Both the position numbers and the translations under genes were made by a program. Below, piece by piece: positions 8,818-17,399 of a stretch of 64,000 bases of DNA. The notes beneath the pieces are model-generated. The model searched no databases, was not told the DNA's origin, and saw only the letters and a program-made list of their open reading frames with translations. The stretch lies in contig JAUIAD010000001.1 of NCBI GenBank assembly GCA_030425685.1, positions 310,001 through 374,000 of the forward strand. Reading direction: 5' to 3'. Position 1 is the first letter of the stretch; every line of letters starts with the position of its first letter. The stretch is from Gammaproteobacteria bacterium. GTDB taxonomy: Bacteria; Pseudomonadota; Gammaproteobacteria; Coxiellales; Coxiellaceae.

Positions 8818-10305
8818 ATGAGTGGTGTGACGCCTCAGGATCAATTAAAGGCTCAAAACAAAAGAAGAAATTTAGCTAGGCGCTATTCGTTGGAAAAGCT
8901 AGCAGCTGAATTAACTCGCCAAGGTCATGAAATTAAAAAACAAAGTATTGCAGATCTTGAGGGTACTATAAAGCGTATAAAGAAAGAACGAGCAGAAAAA
9001 GAAAAGCAACTGTCTTTGCTGCAGCGGCCAGTGCCGACGCCACAAAATACCCAGCAAAAGAAACAACAGCCTGAAGTTGGTGATGCGCAAGTAAAAGAAT
9101 ATCACCGTGTTCTAAGTCGTTGGTTAAAGACCCTTATTCCCACAGCGCAAAGTGAACTTATTTATGCCGGCCATAAACAAGGTTATAGCAGTAGTAGAGT
9201 TGCGCTCTTACAAGATTTAGCAGCTAAAATATTAACGATTTCGGCGCAAGCATTGGCAAATGGCTTGAGAGATGCGTCTGCTGCGTTGCGTGATGGCAAT
9301 TGTGACAATCTGAAGAAGGATTTGCCGTCAGAATACCACGAGATTCTCGACAAGGTTTTCGAAGAGGCTATGCAAGAAGAAAAGGAGCATGATGCCTCAG
9401 CAGGAGGACACGAGTCTGATCAAAGTGGTGATGATGATGCTTCGTCACCTGCGGCGCTAAAATTGGCAATGGCAAAACGCTCGTTGCAAGTTGCTGCTGA
9501 CAATAACTTATCACCCGATGAAGCAGAAACATTAACGGATGTGATCACCGATTGTTGTGACACTTTGGAGCATCAAGCTGCACTGGATCCTTCTGCATCT
9601 GATCAGGATGATGATAATGATAAGGGTAAGGATTTTAATGGTGGCAATTATGACTCTCCGCCTGCTTATCAAGAGCCCTCAGCACTATCCGCTGAGCCAG
9701 GTGATGCGGATGAAAATCCTCAAGGCCCATCGTCATCGGCTGGTGAAGATGGGGGGCAAGAGGATTCTCCATCCTCTTATGACGACGATACTAAGCAACA
9801 TGGTGATCCTTCCGCGTCAAAAGATGCAAATGGTCATGATAACAATATGCCAAAGCCTTCGGCGCCACCGGCAGAGCCTGGTGATTTAGATGAAAGTCCG
9901 CAAGGTCCCTCATCTTCAGGTGGGGATAAAGCCAGCGCGCAGCATTCTAATGAAAGTCCGCAAGGGCCTCAAGGTCGAGAGCAAGCTCAGGGTCCCTCGC
10001 CGTCGTCCTCATCCTCGTCCCCTAACAGTCCGCAAGGGCCTCAAGGTGGGGAGCAGACACAAGGACCATCACCATCACCGACATCCTCTGGCGGAGATAA
10101 TAAGCAAAAAGGAGAGCATCGTCAGACGCAGGAGTGGCGACAACAAGGTGCGAACAATCGCCCATCTCTTGAGGGCAAATATAAGGATGGTGGTAGTCAC
10201 AGCAGTAGTAATGCGCCAAGCGCAAACAATAGTAGTAGCGGTGCTGATTCAGGAGGCGGTAGTAGTGCTCCTAGCCCAGCCCCAAGCGCACCCGGAGGTC
10301 CATAA
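8818..10305 (+). CDS. Unidentified Gly/Pro/Gln/Ser-rich protein at the head of the icmTS operon
   Basis: I do not recognise this 495-residue protein. Residues 1-75 are basic and probably helical. About 85-220 form a mixed helical domain, with AKILTISAQALANGLRDA as a likely amphipathic helix. The second half is acidic and disordered, with repeats built on ESPQGP, SPQGPQG and QGPSPS and runs of serine. It has no signal peptide or membrane segment. The ATG follows AAGG, a PmrA-type promoter lies just upstream, and the stop overlaps the icmT start (TAATG). It could be a secreted substrate, a chaperone or an accessory factor of the system; the composition suggests a flexible tether or surface for partners. 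The low-complexity half is likely to vary between strains. Confidence 0.8.
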   Translation: MSGVTPQDQLKAQNKRRNLARRYSLEKLAAELTRQGHEIKKQSIADLEGTIKRIKKERAEKEKQLSLLQRPVPTPQNTQQKKQQPEVGDAQVKEYHRVLSRWLKTLIPTAQSELIYAGHKQGYSSSRVALLQDLAAKILTISAQALANGLRDASAALRDGNCDNLKKDLPSEYHEILDKVFEEAMQEEKEHDASAGGHESDQSGDDDASSPAALKLAMAKRSLQVAADNNLSPDEAETLTDVITDCCDTLEHQAALDPSASDQDDDNDKGKDFNGGNYDSPPAYQEPSALSAEPGDADENPQGPSSSAGEDGGQEDSPSSYDDDTKQHGDPSASKDANGHDNNMPKPSAPPAEPGDLDESPQGPSSSGGDKASAQHSNESPQGPQGREQAQGPSPSSSSSSPNSPQGPQGGEQTQGPSPSPTSSGGDNKQKGEHRQTQEWRQQGANNRPSLEGKYKDGGSHSSSNAPSANNSSSGADSGGGSSAPSPAPSAPGGP

Positions 10306-10562
10306 TGCAATTTTCAGAAAACGCGCATTGGCGTGATTCCGCACGACCGGTCAGATTTTTTATTTGGGATGGAAAAACTGCTTTTCCGTTGGTGCTCTTT
10401 ATTATGCACTGGGCATGGTGGACATTGGGGATTGCTGTTGGTGGTATGATTTTTTTCACGATATTGAACCGCTATGGGTTTAGTGTTGAGGTGTTTGGTC
10501 GTATTTTACGTGGCTTTATTGGTGGAACGCGTAAAACAGCGATACCGTGGTGGGATGAATAA
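10305..10562 (+). CDS. icmT: IcmT, small Dot/Icm membrane protein
   Basis: The 85-residue product carries the sequence AHWRDSARPVRFFIWDGKTA near its start, typical of IcmT, then two hydrophobic segments (about 27-58) and a short tail. Legionella IcmT is about 86 residues and is needed for growth in, and escape from, host cells. The start overlaps the upstream stop and the stop overlaps the icmS start (TAATG both times), so translation is coupled. Confidence 0.95.
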   Translation: MQFSENAHWRDSARPVRFFIWDGKTAFPLVLFIMHWAWWTLGIAVGGMIFFTILNRYGFSVEVFGRILRGFIGGTRKTAIPWWDE

Positions 10563-10900
10563 TGCATTTAGCGAAAAAATTAGAAGCGTTGGCAAAAAAT
10601 GTTGGTGCCAGTTTTACTTTTAAAGGCCGACCGATTCCGTTTTCAGAAATGTTTATGGATACGGGTTTGTTGCCTGGCTTGACCAAGCGCGCCGATCAAC
10701 TAGCATCGCTATGTTTTGGTTATGGCTTGGGGGCAACGTATGAAGATGTCGAGCAATCGCTGTTAGGTGTTAAAGTCACGTTTGATGAATTTACACCAGA
10801 CACCTTACGTTTATTCTGTTTAGCCGATATTATTTTTGAGCTAGTCAAGACCAGCCCGGATACCAATGTGGTCTCATTGGATGAACTGATGTACGACTAA
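10562..10900 (+). CDS. icmS: IcmS, effector-adaptor chaperone
   Basis: IcmS is a small acidic cytoplasmic protein that pairs with IcmW and docks on the DotL coupling protein to recruit effectors. The 112-residue product has the usual length (114 in Legionella), an acidic C-terminal half and no membrane segments. It directly follows icmT with overlapping codons, the conserved order. icmW is not in the window and would be expected just beyond the left edge. Confidence 0.95.
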   Translation: MHLAKKLEALAKNVGASFTFKGRPIPFSEMFMDTGLLPGLTKRADQLASLCFGYGLGATYEDVEQSLLGVKVTFDEFTPDTLRLFCLADIIFELVKTSPDTNVVSLDELMYD

Positions 10901-10918
10901 CGCAGGTGCAAGGTGTGT

Positions 10919-10974
10919 GATGTGGGATGTATGATGCGTGATGCGTGATGTGTGATGTGTGATGTGTGATGTAG
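10919..10974. repeat. heptanucleotide tandem repeat (8 copies)
   Basis: Eight consecutive 7-base units with consensus GATGTGT start 19 bases after the icmS stop: the first is GATGTGG, two are GATGCGT, three are GATGTGT and the last is GATGTAG. The array runs straight into a palindromic repeat element. Such arrays change copy number by slippage and would make a strain marker. Confidence 0.9.
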
Positions 10975-11063
10975 GGGCGCAGCATGCTGCGCCCGCAAAC
11001 ATCCGCAGCACCGACAGTCAACAGCCGTTCACACCCAACGGGCACAGCATGCTGTGCCCCTAC
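10971..11063. repeat. 93-bp composite palindromic element, copy 1
   Basis: The element starts GTAGGGGCG and ends GCCCCTAC, so its ends are inverted repeats. Each end also holds a perfect 20-bp palindrome: GGGCGCAGCATGCTGCGCCC at 10975-10994 and GGGCACAGCATGCTGTGCCC at 11040-11059. A near-identical unit lies at 53324-53417. This resembles a non-autonomous transposable element or a REP-pair (BIME). Confidence 0.85.
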
Positions 11064-11117
11064 GGATTCTCAATTACACATGAGAAAAATACACACCGCG
11101 TAACAAAACGCAGTAAT

Positions 11118-11194
11118 GTAGGGGCGCAGCATGCTGCGCCCGCAAAGGTCTGCAGCTGCCGGATATCAATAGGCACGGCATTCAGCGCCCCCTA
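11118..11194. repeat. palindromic element, degenerate copy 2
   Basis: The left end GTAGGGGCGCAGCATGCTGC with its full palindrome is present (11118-11141), but the right end has decayed to CAGCGCCCCCTAAG near 11194. It lies 55 bases after copy 1 in the same icmS to IcmR-like gene gap (10901-11454). That gap otherwise holds only the heptamer repeat and the promoter at 11310. Confidence 0.75.
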
Positions 11195-11309
11195 AGATGT
11201 GCCTGATGTTCCTGGTTTTTTCAATTTAGAGGGCATCTTTAGTTCAAAATACAGACAACAATTCCTACCCCTTAAATGTTAATAAAAAATTAAAAAAGGC
11301 TTATGCTTT

Positions 11310-11342
11310 CTTAAGAATTCCTTAAGTTTTATAACGTAGAAT
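11310..11342 (+). promoter_or_regulatory. PmrA-type promoter before the IcmR-like gene and icmQ
   Basis: TTAAGAATTCCTTAA (11311-11325), two bases, nine bases, then TAGAAT (11337-11342). The geometry is the same as at 8729 and 24175. It restarts transcription after the repeat-filled gap. Confidence 0.83.
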
Positions 11343-11454
11343 GAAAACTATCTTACGGATAGTTTGTCTCAAATGAAGGTGATTTCAGATTTCCCCCACC
11401 TAATCAGGATGTTAAATAGGGCAAGGAACTAACTTGTTTATAAGGTAACAAACA

Positions 11455-11643
11455 ATGGCAAGCTCAGGCTTTTTTCAGGCAAGAACAGGAAAACAGATAC
11501 CAAGGGAAGGTAATAACAGTCAGCGGCTGCGTGATAGTGTGAGTAGACTGGTCACACTGATGAAACAGCCACTACAAGAAATTGAGGCTAACTTAGCGAG
11601 CAACCTAGACTCGTCTAAGACAATAGATATAGGTAACCATTAA
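11455..11643 (+). CDS. Probable functional IcmR homologue (FIR) paired with IcmQ
   Basis: The 62-residue product has no clear sequence relative. However, it sits exactly where Legionella and Coxiella carry a fast-evolving gene whose product binds and controls IcmQ. In those genera the FIR proteins differ almost completely in sequence but share a helical IcmQ-binding region. Here residues about 22-50 (SQRLRDSVSRLVTLMKQPLQ and beyond) would form an amphipathic helix. The stop overlaps the icmQ ATG (TAATG). The assignment is from position, size and coupling, not from homology. Confidence 0.72.
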   Translation: MASSGFFQARTGKQIPREGNNSQRLRDSVSRLVTLMKQPLQEIEANLASNLDSSKTIDIGNH

Positions 11644-12371
11644 TGAGTCAATCGGCCACTTTAATCACCACGTCACAGCAACGTGGAGAAGATTTAAAAC
11701 GCCGACTGATCGAGTGCTTGGAAAAGGAAAAAGATAAGTTTGTGACAATCGCACAAGCCTTCTATCAAAAGCAACGCAGTGACGCGAGTGCATTAGCACT
11801 GACAAAAGATATTATTGAAACCGTTGATCGCGTGTTAGCAGCCGGTGATTGGGATGACTCACTTTTTTTAAGGAGTACCATTAAGCCGCTAAAACAAATT
11901 CGTGAAGAAGCAATGGCGGTTAGAGACGAGCTGATTGCTCGCGATATTAAAGAAGACGATATCCAAGAGCCAGAATTGGCTGATGATGTGATTAAGTTAT
12001 ATGTCTCTTTATATCAAGCTGATGGTCATGACCTTAAAAAGTGGGCGGCACAGCTTAGTTCGATTACCAGCTATATGGTAGGACGACCGATATATAATAA
12101 AGAGCAGGATATCCAATCGGTGATGCGACAAAAATTATCGCAAACATCGGAAGCTTATGCTGTTATTGGTATTGAGGCCAAAAAAATTATTACCAATGAA
12201 TTTTCACGAGGGCGCGAAGATCGTTGGGGGCATGAGTTAGTTAACGTTGAGTCAGGTGCAGTAACCCCTGACAATGTGGTTGAGTTTGTACATGCCGGGC
12301 GACGTTATCATTTTCGCAAGCAACAATTAATACTAAAACGTTTTGCTAAAGCACTGTTAGGGGGTGGTTGA
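11643..12371 (+). CDS. icmQ: IcmQ, membrane-active Dot/Icm protein
   Basis: IcmQ inserts into membranes when released by its IcmR-type partner, and its C-terminal domain binds NAD in Legionella. The 242-residue product is longer than Legionella IcmQ (191). It has a helical N-terminal third (about 1-70), a linker, and a C-terminal domain with GREDRWGHELVNVESGAV and HAGRRYHFRKQQLILKRF, the part I recognise. It overlaps both neighbours by a few bases (icmP starts at 12368). Confidence 0.92.
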   Translation: MSQSATLITTSQQRGEDLKRRLIECLEKEKDKFVTIAQAFYQKQRSDASALALTKDIIETVDRVLAAGDWDDSLFLRSTIKPLKQIREEAMAVRDELIARDIKEDDIQEPELADDVIKLYVSLYQADGHDLKKWAAQLSSITSYMVGRPIYNKEQDIQSVMRQKLSQTSEAYAVIGIEAKKIITNEFSRGREDRWGHELVNVESGAVTPDNVVEFVHAGRRYHFRKQQLILKRFAKALLGGG

Positions 12372-13531
12372 TGAGTCAACAGCAGCAAAATTCCAGTGAT
12401 CAAACCGCTAATTTCTTTTGGTATTTAGTGCTATTAACTGTCGCTGTCATTCTGATTTGGTTTTTTGAAAAAAAATATATTATCCCCGTTATTTTTGCCT
12501 TTCGTCGCGTTGAGCTTGATTTATTAAAGATCGTTGCCATGTCGTGGGATTCGATTGCAGGATTTTTGCATTTGCCTTTATGGGATATGACGCATATCAA
12601 TAAGGCGCAGCATTTTATCAGTAGTACACCGGTTAACAAAATAGACATTGATGATGTTAGTAAGCTTAGCAAGTTTGTTGGTAAAGATTTACGTTATCCG
12701 GTGATGGCTTTTTTAATTGGCATGGGTTTTATCCTTATATTCAAGCATCGTTCCGGACGCTTTGTGCATACCTATTCAATGAAAACACTGAAAATGGACG
12801 AAGTGGAAAATTGGCCGCAAATTACGCCGGTCATCAGTTTGAATCTATTAAAAGAAGACTTGGATAAAGGCCCTTGGGCGATGGCAAAGTTGCCACTCGA
12901 CTTTTGTAAGGAAAATAATCTTTTAAAAATAAAAATAGAGAAAGGTCAGAAGACCTGGACGATTGATGAAGGCGCCACAGAGCAGTTATTTACGTTGCAG
13001 ATGGGGCCGCATTGGGATGGCTTAGATAAATTACCTATTCATGTCAAAGCGCTAGTGATTATTTTTATGGGTCGCTCAACGCGCCAACAAGATGAAGCCA
13101 ATGCACTGTTGGAACAAATTGCCGCCTCGGCAAGCCATGGCAAATTAAATTTTGCTGGCGTTGAAGAAAAATTACAAAAATACAAAGAGCATCGCATTAT
13201 TCAGTGGCTTTCTGTACGTCATGCCTATGTTGGTACCTTTATGGCAAGCCTGCTGGAAATTGGTCGTAGTGAGGGTGTGTTAGCGACGGCAGAATTTTTA
13301 TGGTTAAAACCGGTAGATCGACGCTTATGGTATATCCTTAATAGCGTTGGACGATCGACCGCGGTGGTTGAAGTCGCTGGCTTATTTGCACACTGGCTAG
13401 CGGAGAAAAAATTACAACATGGTCTTCGCGCACCGATGACCAAGCAGGCGGTAGAAGCATTAGAACTATCGGTAAGTGATATTCTTTACGTTGAAGAAGG
13501 TGATCAATGGCGTACCAACAACGCGGCTTAA
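12368..13531 (+). CDS. icmP: IcmP/DotM, coupling-complex membrane protein
   Basis: DotM is an inner-membrane partner of the coupling ATPase DotL; its cytosolic domain recognises acidic Glu-rich signals of some effectors. The 387-residue product has two membrane segments (about 15-32 and 113-130) and a large cytosolic domain (about 140-387), the length and layout of the family (about 376). The start overlaps the icmQ stop by 4 bases and the end overlaps icmO by 25 bases, so the three form one tightly coupled unit. Confidence 0.95.
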   Translation: MMSQQQQNSSDQTANFFWYLVLLTVAVILIWFFEKKYIIPVIFAFRRVELDLLKIVAMSWDSIAGFLHLPLWDMTHINKAQHFISSTPVNKIDIDDVSKLSKFVGKDLRYPVMAFLIGMGFILIFKHRSGRFVHTYSMKTLKMDEVENWPQITPVISLNLLKEDLDKGPWAMAKLPLDFCKENNLLKIKIEKGQKTWTIDEGATEQLFTLQMGPHWDGLDKLPIHVKALVIIFMGRSTRQQDEANALLEQIAASASHGKLNFAGVEEKLQKYKEHRIIQWLSVRHAYVGTFMASLLEIGRSEGVLATAEFLWLKPVDRRLWYILNSVGRSTAVVEVAGLFAHWLAEKKLQHGLRAPMTKQAVEALELSVSDILYVEEGDQWRTNNAA

Positions 13532-15873
13532 CAGAACGACAAGAGCGGTTTCATTCGCAAGCCATTCGTGACACGCGCACGATCGGCCAGCGCATGGGCG
13601 ACTTTATGCGTAACCCGAAAGGGTCAGCAGCGCTGATGTTTACCGGTGCGCTGTTAACGTGGTTTTTGTACGGCTTCTTCGATATTATTCTATTGATTTG
13701 CATTGCGATTTTCAGTTTTTGCTATTTCCAAAAATCGCGTTTGCCATTTAGATTGCCTTTGCGTTCTGGCTTGCAAGATTATAATGATCCTAAGCCGGGG
13801 ACGACCGACAAACCGCGTAAAGCGCGCGGCATCTACTTTTTTGGTAATGAAAATAAATCCAATCAAGAGCTATGGTTCGCCAACGAGGATATGCGTACCC
13901 ACGTTTTAATCTTTGGCTCAACCGGTAGTGGTAAAACGGAAGCCTTGGTCTCGATTGCCTATAACGCTTTATTACAAGCCAGCGGATTTATTTACGTCGA
14001 TGGTAAAGGTGATAACTCTCTGTTTGCCAAAGTCTTTTCGATGGTGCGCAGCATGGGTCGCGATGATGACATCTTGCTGATTAACTTTATGACCGGCGCG
14101 CGTGATATTATTGGCCCGCAAGCAAGACGTTTGTCGAATACCTTGAATCCTTTTGCCAACGGTTCTTCCAGTATGTTGGCGCAGTTAATCGTTAGTTTGA
14201 TGCCTTCCTCTGCCGGTTCACCTGATGGCGATATGTGGAAAGGCCGTGCGATTGGTTTCGTTGAAGCATTGATGCGTGTGTTAGTGACCATGCGTGATAT
14301 GGGGCATATTTTGCTGGATGCCAACACCATTCGTAATTATTTCTTATTGCCAAAACTAGAAGCGATGGTAATTGATAAGTTATTTTTACGTGATGGCCAA
14401 GAAGCGGTAAGTCTCGAGAATATCCCAAGCACTGTGTTGGAACCTATTATCAGTTACGTTGACAACTTGCCGGGTTATAACCGCGAGAAAAAAGGTAAGC
14501 AGGTGTCGCAAGTGCTAGAGCAACACGGTTTTATCACCATGCAGTTAACGCGTGTATTTACCTCGTTGGCGGATACCTATGGCCACATTATGCGGACTAA
14601 CTTGGCGGAAGTGGATTTGAAAGACGTGGTGTTAAACCGTCGTATCCTTTGTGCCTTATTACCAGCGTTAGAAAAATCGCCGGAAGAATTATCAAACTTA
14701 GGAAAAGTAATTATCGCGACGTTAAAAGCGATGATGGCCTCTGGTTTGGGTGATGGTGTTGAAGGTGAGATCAAAGATATTATTGACTCCAAGCCAACCA
14801 ATGCGAATACACCTTTCTTATGTATCTTAGATGAATATGGTTACTACGCGGTTGAAGGTTTTGCGGTGGTACCAGCGCAGGCGCGTTCATTAGGTTTCTC
14901 CGTAGTGTTCGCCGGTCAGGATTTACCGGCTTTCCAAAAAGCGTCAAAAGAAGAAGCCGCTTCCATTGGTGCGAATACCAATATCAAGATCTGTATGAAG
15001 CTAGAAGATCCCACCGAAACATGGGATTTCTTTATGAAATCTGCCGGTGAGTCTTATGTAACACACGTTGATAATTTCCAAGTCGACCAAGGTAGTGTCT
15101 TTGGTATGTATCAAGATGGTAAAGGCGCCCGTGCTGAAAAACGTTCTCGTATCGATTTGCTTGATTTAAAAGAGCAGCGTGAAGGTGATGCACATTTTCT
15201 TTTCCGTTCGAAGATTGTGCGCGGAAAATTCTTCTTTGCTAACCCTAAGCCAGTTAAGCGTATGCGCTTAAATCACTTTTTAAAAGTAGCCGAACCAGAA
15301 GATGCCGAAATAGAGCGCTTGAAAAAATCATTTGACCAAATTGAAAGTTTGGTTGGCAAGCCGATTGATTTTGAAGTCGGCGCAGCAGCCAATGAAGAAG
15401 TGGAAGATATCACGAAAATGTTGCGCGAGCATGAAGATCTTCCTTTTATGGACAAAGCCGCTGTTGCTTTACGTCGTTATTATCAGCAAACAGAATTACC
15501 ACCGATGTTCTTTGATGACATCGAAGAAGAAATTGATCAAGAGCACTTAAGCTTATTTACCACATTGCGTATTACCGACCACTTGCGTGGCATGGTGATT
15601 ACCGATGATATGGAAGCTTTCCAAGAGCCATTGTTAGACCGCTCAGTTATGCGCGATCAACTGGAATATTTGCAAAGGTTATGCGGTAAGTCCAGTCAGC
15701 AAGCCTCCAATATTGCCATGGAATTAGTAAGTGATATGGATAAGGGTACCCACTATCCACCGGGAACACTGCTGACCAAAGACGCACTAGAATTAACAAC
15801 GGATGTCTACAACATCTGCGACAAGGTTGTTTTAAAGAAACAAGAAGCAAAAGAAGAAAAAGACAAAAAATAA
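13507..15873 (+). CDS. icmO: IcmO/DotL, type IV coupling ATPase
   Basis: DotL is the VirD4/TraD-like ATPase that receives effectors at the inner membrane. The 788-residue product (783 in Legionella) has two membrane segments near 36-75 and Walker A FGSTGSGKTE near 137-145. A Walker B-like segment TPFLCILDEYGYYAV lies near 435, before the helix that reads AVVPAQARSLGFSVVFAGQD. The C-terminal 150 residues are acidic and helical, where IcmS/IcmW and adaptors bind in Legionella. It overlaps icmP by 25 bases. Confidence 0.97.
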   Translation: MAYQQRGLTERQERFHSQAIRDTRTIGQRMGDFMRNPKGSAALMFTGALLTWFLYGFFDIILLICIAIFSFCYFQKSRLPFRLPLRSGLQDYNDPKPGTTDKPRKARGIYFFGNENKSNQELWFANEDMRTHVLIFGSTGSGKTEALVSIAYNALLQASGFIYVDGKGDNSLFAKVFSMVRSMGRDDDILLINFMTGARDIIGPQARRLSNTLNPFANGSSSMLAQLIVSLMPSSAGSPDGDMWKGRAIGFVEALMRVLVTMRDMGHILLDANTIRNYFLLPKLEAMVIDKLFLRDGQEAVSLENIPSTVLEPIISYVDNLPGYNREKKGKQVSQVLEQHGFITMQLTRVFTSLADTYGHIMRTNLAEVDLKDVVLNRRILCALLPALEKSPEELSNLGKVIIATLKAMMASGLGDGVEGEIKDIIDSKPTNANTPFLCILDEYGYYAVEGFAVVPAQARSLGFSVVFAGQDLPAFQKASKEEAASIGANTNIKICMKLEDPTETWDFFMKSAGESYVTHVDNFQVDQGSVFGMYQDGKGARAEKRSRIDLLDLKEQREGDAHFLFRSKIVRGKFFFANPKPVKRMRLNHFLKVAEPEDAEIERLKKSFDQIESLVGKPIDFEVGAAANEEVEDITKMLREHEDLPFMDKAAVALRRYYQQTELPPMFFDDIEEEIDQEHLSLFTTLRITDHLRGMVITDDMEAFQEPLLDRSVMRDQLEYLQRLCGKSSQQASNIAMELVSDMDKGTHYPPGTLLTKDALELTTDVYNICDKVVLKKQEAKEEKDKK

Positions 15874-15888
15874 AGATTTGAAATAAAC

Positions 15889-15912
15889 GTAGGGGCGCAG
15901 CATGCTGCGCCC
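15889..15912. repeat. GTAGGGGCGCAGC palindrome between icmO and icmN
   Basis: A single copy of the 20-bp perfect palindrome GGGCGCAGCATGCTGCGCCC with the GTAG left flank lies 15 bases after the icmO stop. As a stable hairpin it could protect or end the icmO transcript. Confidence 0.85.
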
Positions 15913-15976
15913 GGGGCGGAACAAAAGAAAAAAAAGGAACCTAAACTAAAGTCGCCTCAAAAAATAGAAGAAAACC

Positions 15977-16537
15977 ATGTTAAAAACAAAAAACAACTTG
16001 TTAATAAAACTACTCCTCATCACCCTAGTCGCCCTTGGCCTAACCGCCTGCGCAAAGAAAAAGGTCTACCACGCACCACCGCCACCACCACCAACGGTAA
16101 AACAATTGCGCCACCAAGCCATCAGACAACTAGAATTAAACAACGTACAAGTCATTCATTTAGGCGAAACCATGCGCCTAGTATTACGCAGCGATGACAT
16201 GTTCCAACCTGACTCAGCCAACTTACGTGATTGCGCACGCCAAACCTTAGTAACCGTCGCGCAACTATTACGCTTGTACGAAAAAGTAAATGTAAAAGTA
16301 GCCGCCTACACCGACGAGCAAGGTAAATATGATCGTCAACAGGCACTAACAACGCGGCAAGCACAAGTGATATCCACCTTTTTATGGTCGCACGGTGTTG
16401 ACGCACGCTTAATGTATGCGGTTGGCTTTAACCGTTTAAATGCAGTTGATTGGAATGGTTCAGCAACAGGAAGAAGCATGAATCGTCGTGTAGAGATTAG
16501 TTTCTCGTATTTCCCAATTGTGAAGTCATACAATTAG
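15977..16537 (+). CDS. icmN: IcmN/DotK, OmpA-like lipoprotein
   Basis: The 186-residue product has a signal peptide and lipobox LTAC (Cys25), then a Pro-rich stretch (about 33-38). An OmpA-type peptidoglycan-binding domain follows (about 75-180), with YTDEQGKYDRQQALTTRQAQ and NRRVEISF. DotK anchors the outer-membrane part of the Dot/Icm complex to the cell wall and is dispensable or partly so in Legionella. Position between icmO and icmL is the conserved one. Confidence 0.94.
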   Translation: MLKTKNNLLIKLLLITLVALGLTACAKKKVYHAPPPPPPTVKQLRHQAIRQLELNNVQVIHLGETMRLVLRSDDMFQPDSANLRDCARQTLVTVAQLLRLYEKVNVKVAAYTDEQGKYDRQQALTTRQAQVISTFLWSHGVDARLMYAVGFNRLNAVDWNGSATGRSMNRRVEISFSYFPIVKSYN

Positions 16538-16612
16538 TAGAGATCACAAGATAAAGTAAAGACAAAGGAAGGTCCGTTATGAAAATAGAATAAAATAAAT
16601 ATTGAGGCAGCC

Positions 16613-17230
16613 ATGTCATCTGAAGTAGAACAATTAACCACCGCTAAAAATAATTTTTATCGTGATGGTTATCGTCGTTTGATGAAAATTATTCTGATGA
16701 TGGTTGGCGTCGCGGTAGCCTTGTTGTTAGTATTAAGCTACGTCGTTTTTACGCAACCTAAAGCAAAATATTATGCCTCTACCACCACAGGTCGCGTTAT
16801 CCCCATTCAGTCACTGAGTAGCCCAGTGGTCACCTCCAATTTTATTCGTCAATGGGCGTCATTGGCTGTTCGTTCATCTTTTAACTTAGATTTCGTGCAT
16901 TACCAAGATCAGTTATCAAAAACATCGTCGTATTTTATCCCTTCGGGTTGGGATGCGTTTAAAGGCGCGTTGCAATCATCCGGTGTTTTAAATACGTTGA
17001 TACAGAAAAAATTATTTGCCTCAGCCTTTGTCAATGGCACGCCAAGAATTATTGACCGTTATGTCAGCCACGGGCAATTTACATGGAAGGTGCAGTTACC
17101 ACTATTGGTCACCTATACCAGTGCCAGTGAAAAACAAACCAGGCAGTTATATGTTGCTTTAACAATAAAGCGAGTGCCAGTGCTAACCTTTCCGAAAGGA
17201 ATAGCAATAACAGACTTTGCGGCGAGATAA
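16613..17230 (+). CDS. icmL: IcmL/DotI paralogue 1 (in the icmM/dotJ position)
   Basis: DotI is an inner-membrane protein whose periplasmic domain resembles VirB8. The 205-residue product has one membrane segment (about 25-48) and a C-terminal periplasmic domain with NFIRQWASLAVRSSFNLDFV and QVQLPLLVTYTS-type strands. In Legionella this slot holds icmM/dotJ, a short DotI relative; here both copies are full length, as in Coxiella (icmL.1 and icmL.2). The two products share the FYRDxYRxL opening. The DotI and DotJ roles may be split between them. Confidence 0.92.
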   Translation: MSSEVEQLTTAKNNFYRDGYRRLMKIILMMVGVAVALLLVLSYVVFTQPKAKYYASTTTGRVIPIQSLSSPVVTSNFIRQWASLAVRSSFNLDFVHYQDQLSKTSSYFIPSGWDAFKGALQSSGVLNTLIQKKLFASAFVNGTPRIIDRYVSHGQFTWKVQLPLLVTYTSASEKQTRQLYVALTIKRVPVLTFPKGIAITDFAAR

Positions 17231-17270
17231 TCCTTTTGATTAAAGGGGTTGTGAGAAGTAACAACTCGAT

Positions 17271-17360
17271 CGTCATTCCGGTAAAAGCCGGAATCCAAGC
17301 GCGTTTAGCGCGCTGACGCAACTTTGTTGCGTTTGGATCCCGCGTCAAGCATGGGATGGT
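17271..17360. repeat. GTCATTCCGG-type dispersed repeat between the two icmL genes
   Basis: The stretch begins CGTCATTCCGGTAAAAGCCG, contains the hairpins GCGCGTTTAGCGCGC and ACGCAACTTTGTTGCGT, and ends with GGATCCCGCGTCAAGCATGG. Related GTCATCCCG/GGATCCCG elements lie at 25416-25502 and 30436-30463. It separates the two icmL genes and was probably inserted after their duplication. Confidence 0.7.
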
Positions 17361-17399
17361 GAGCAGTTACAATGAGAAATAAATAGCGTAGAAGAAAAG

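Noticed and set aside
9557..10336. two plus-strand frames inside the 8818 gene
   Set aside because: They are shadow frames of the low-complexity region, without start signals, while the main frame is coupled to icmT.
10919..11194. CRISPR-like array
   Set aside because: The repeats are a 7-base microsatellite and palindromic elements; there are no equal spacers and no cas genes.
10959..11195. open frame of 78 residues across the icmS to icmQ gap
   Set aside because: It runs through the palindromic repeats and heptamer array and repeats its own residues; no start signal.
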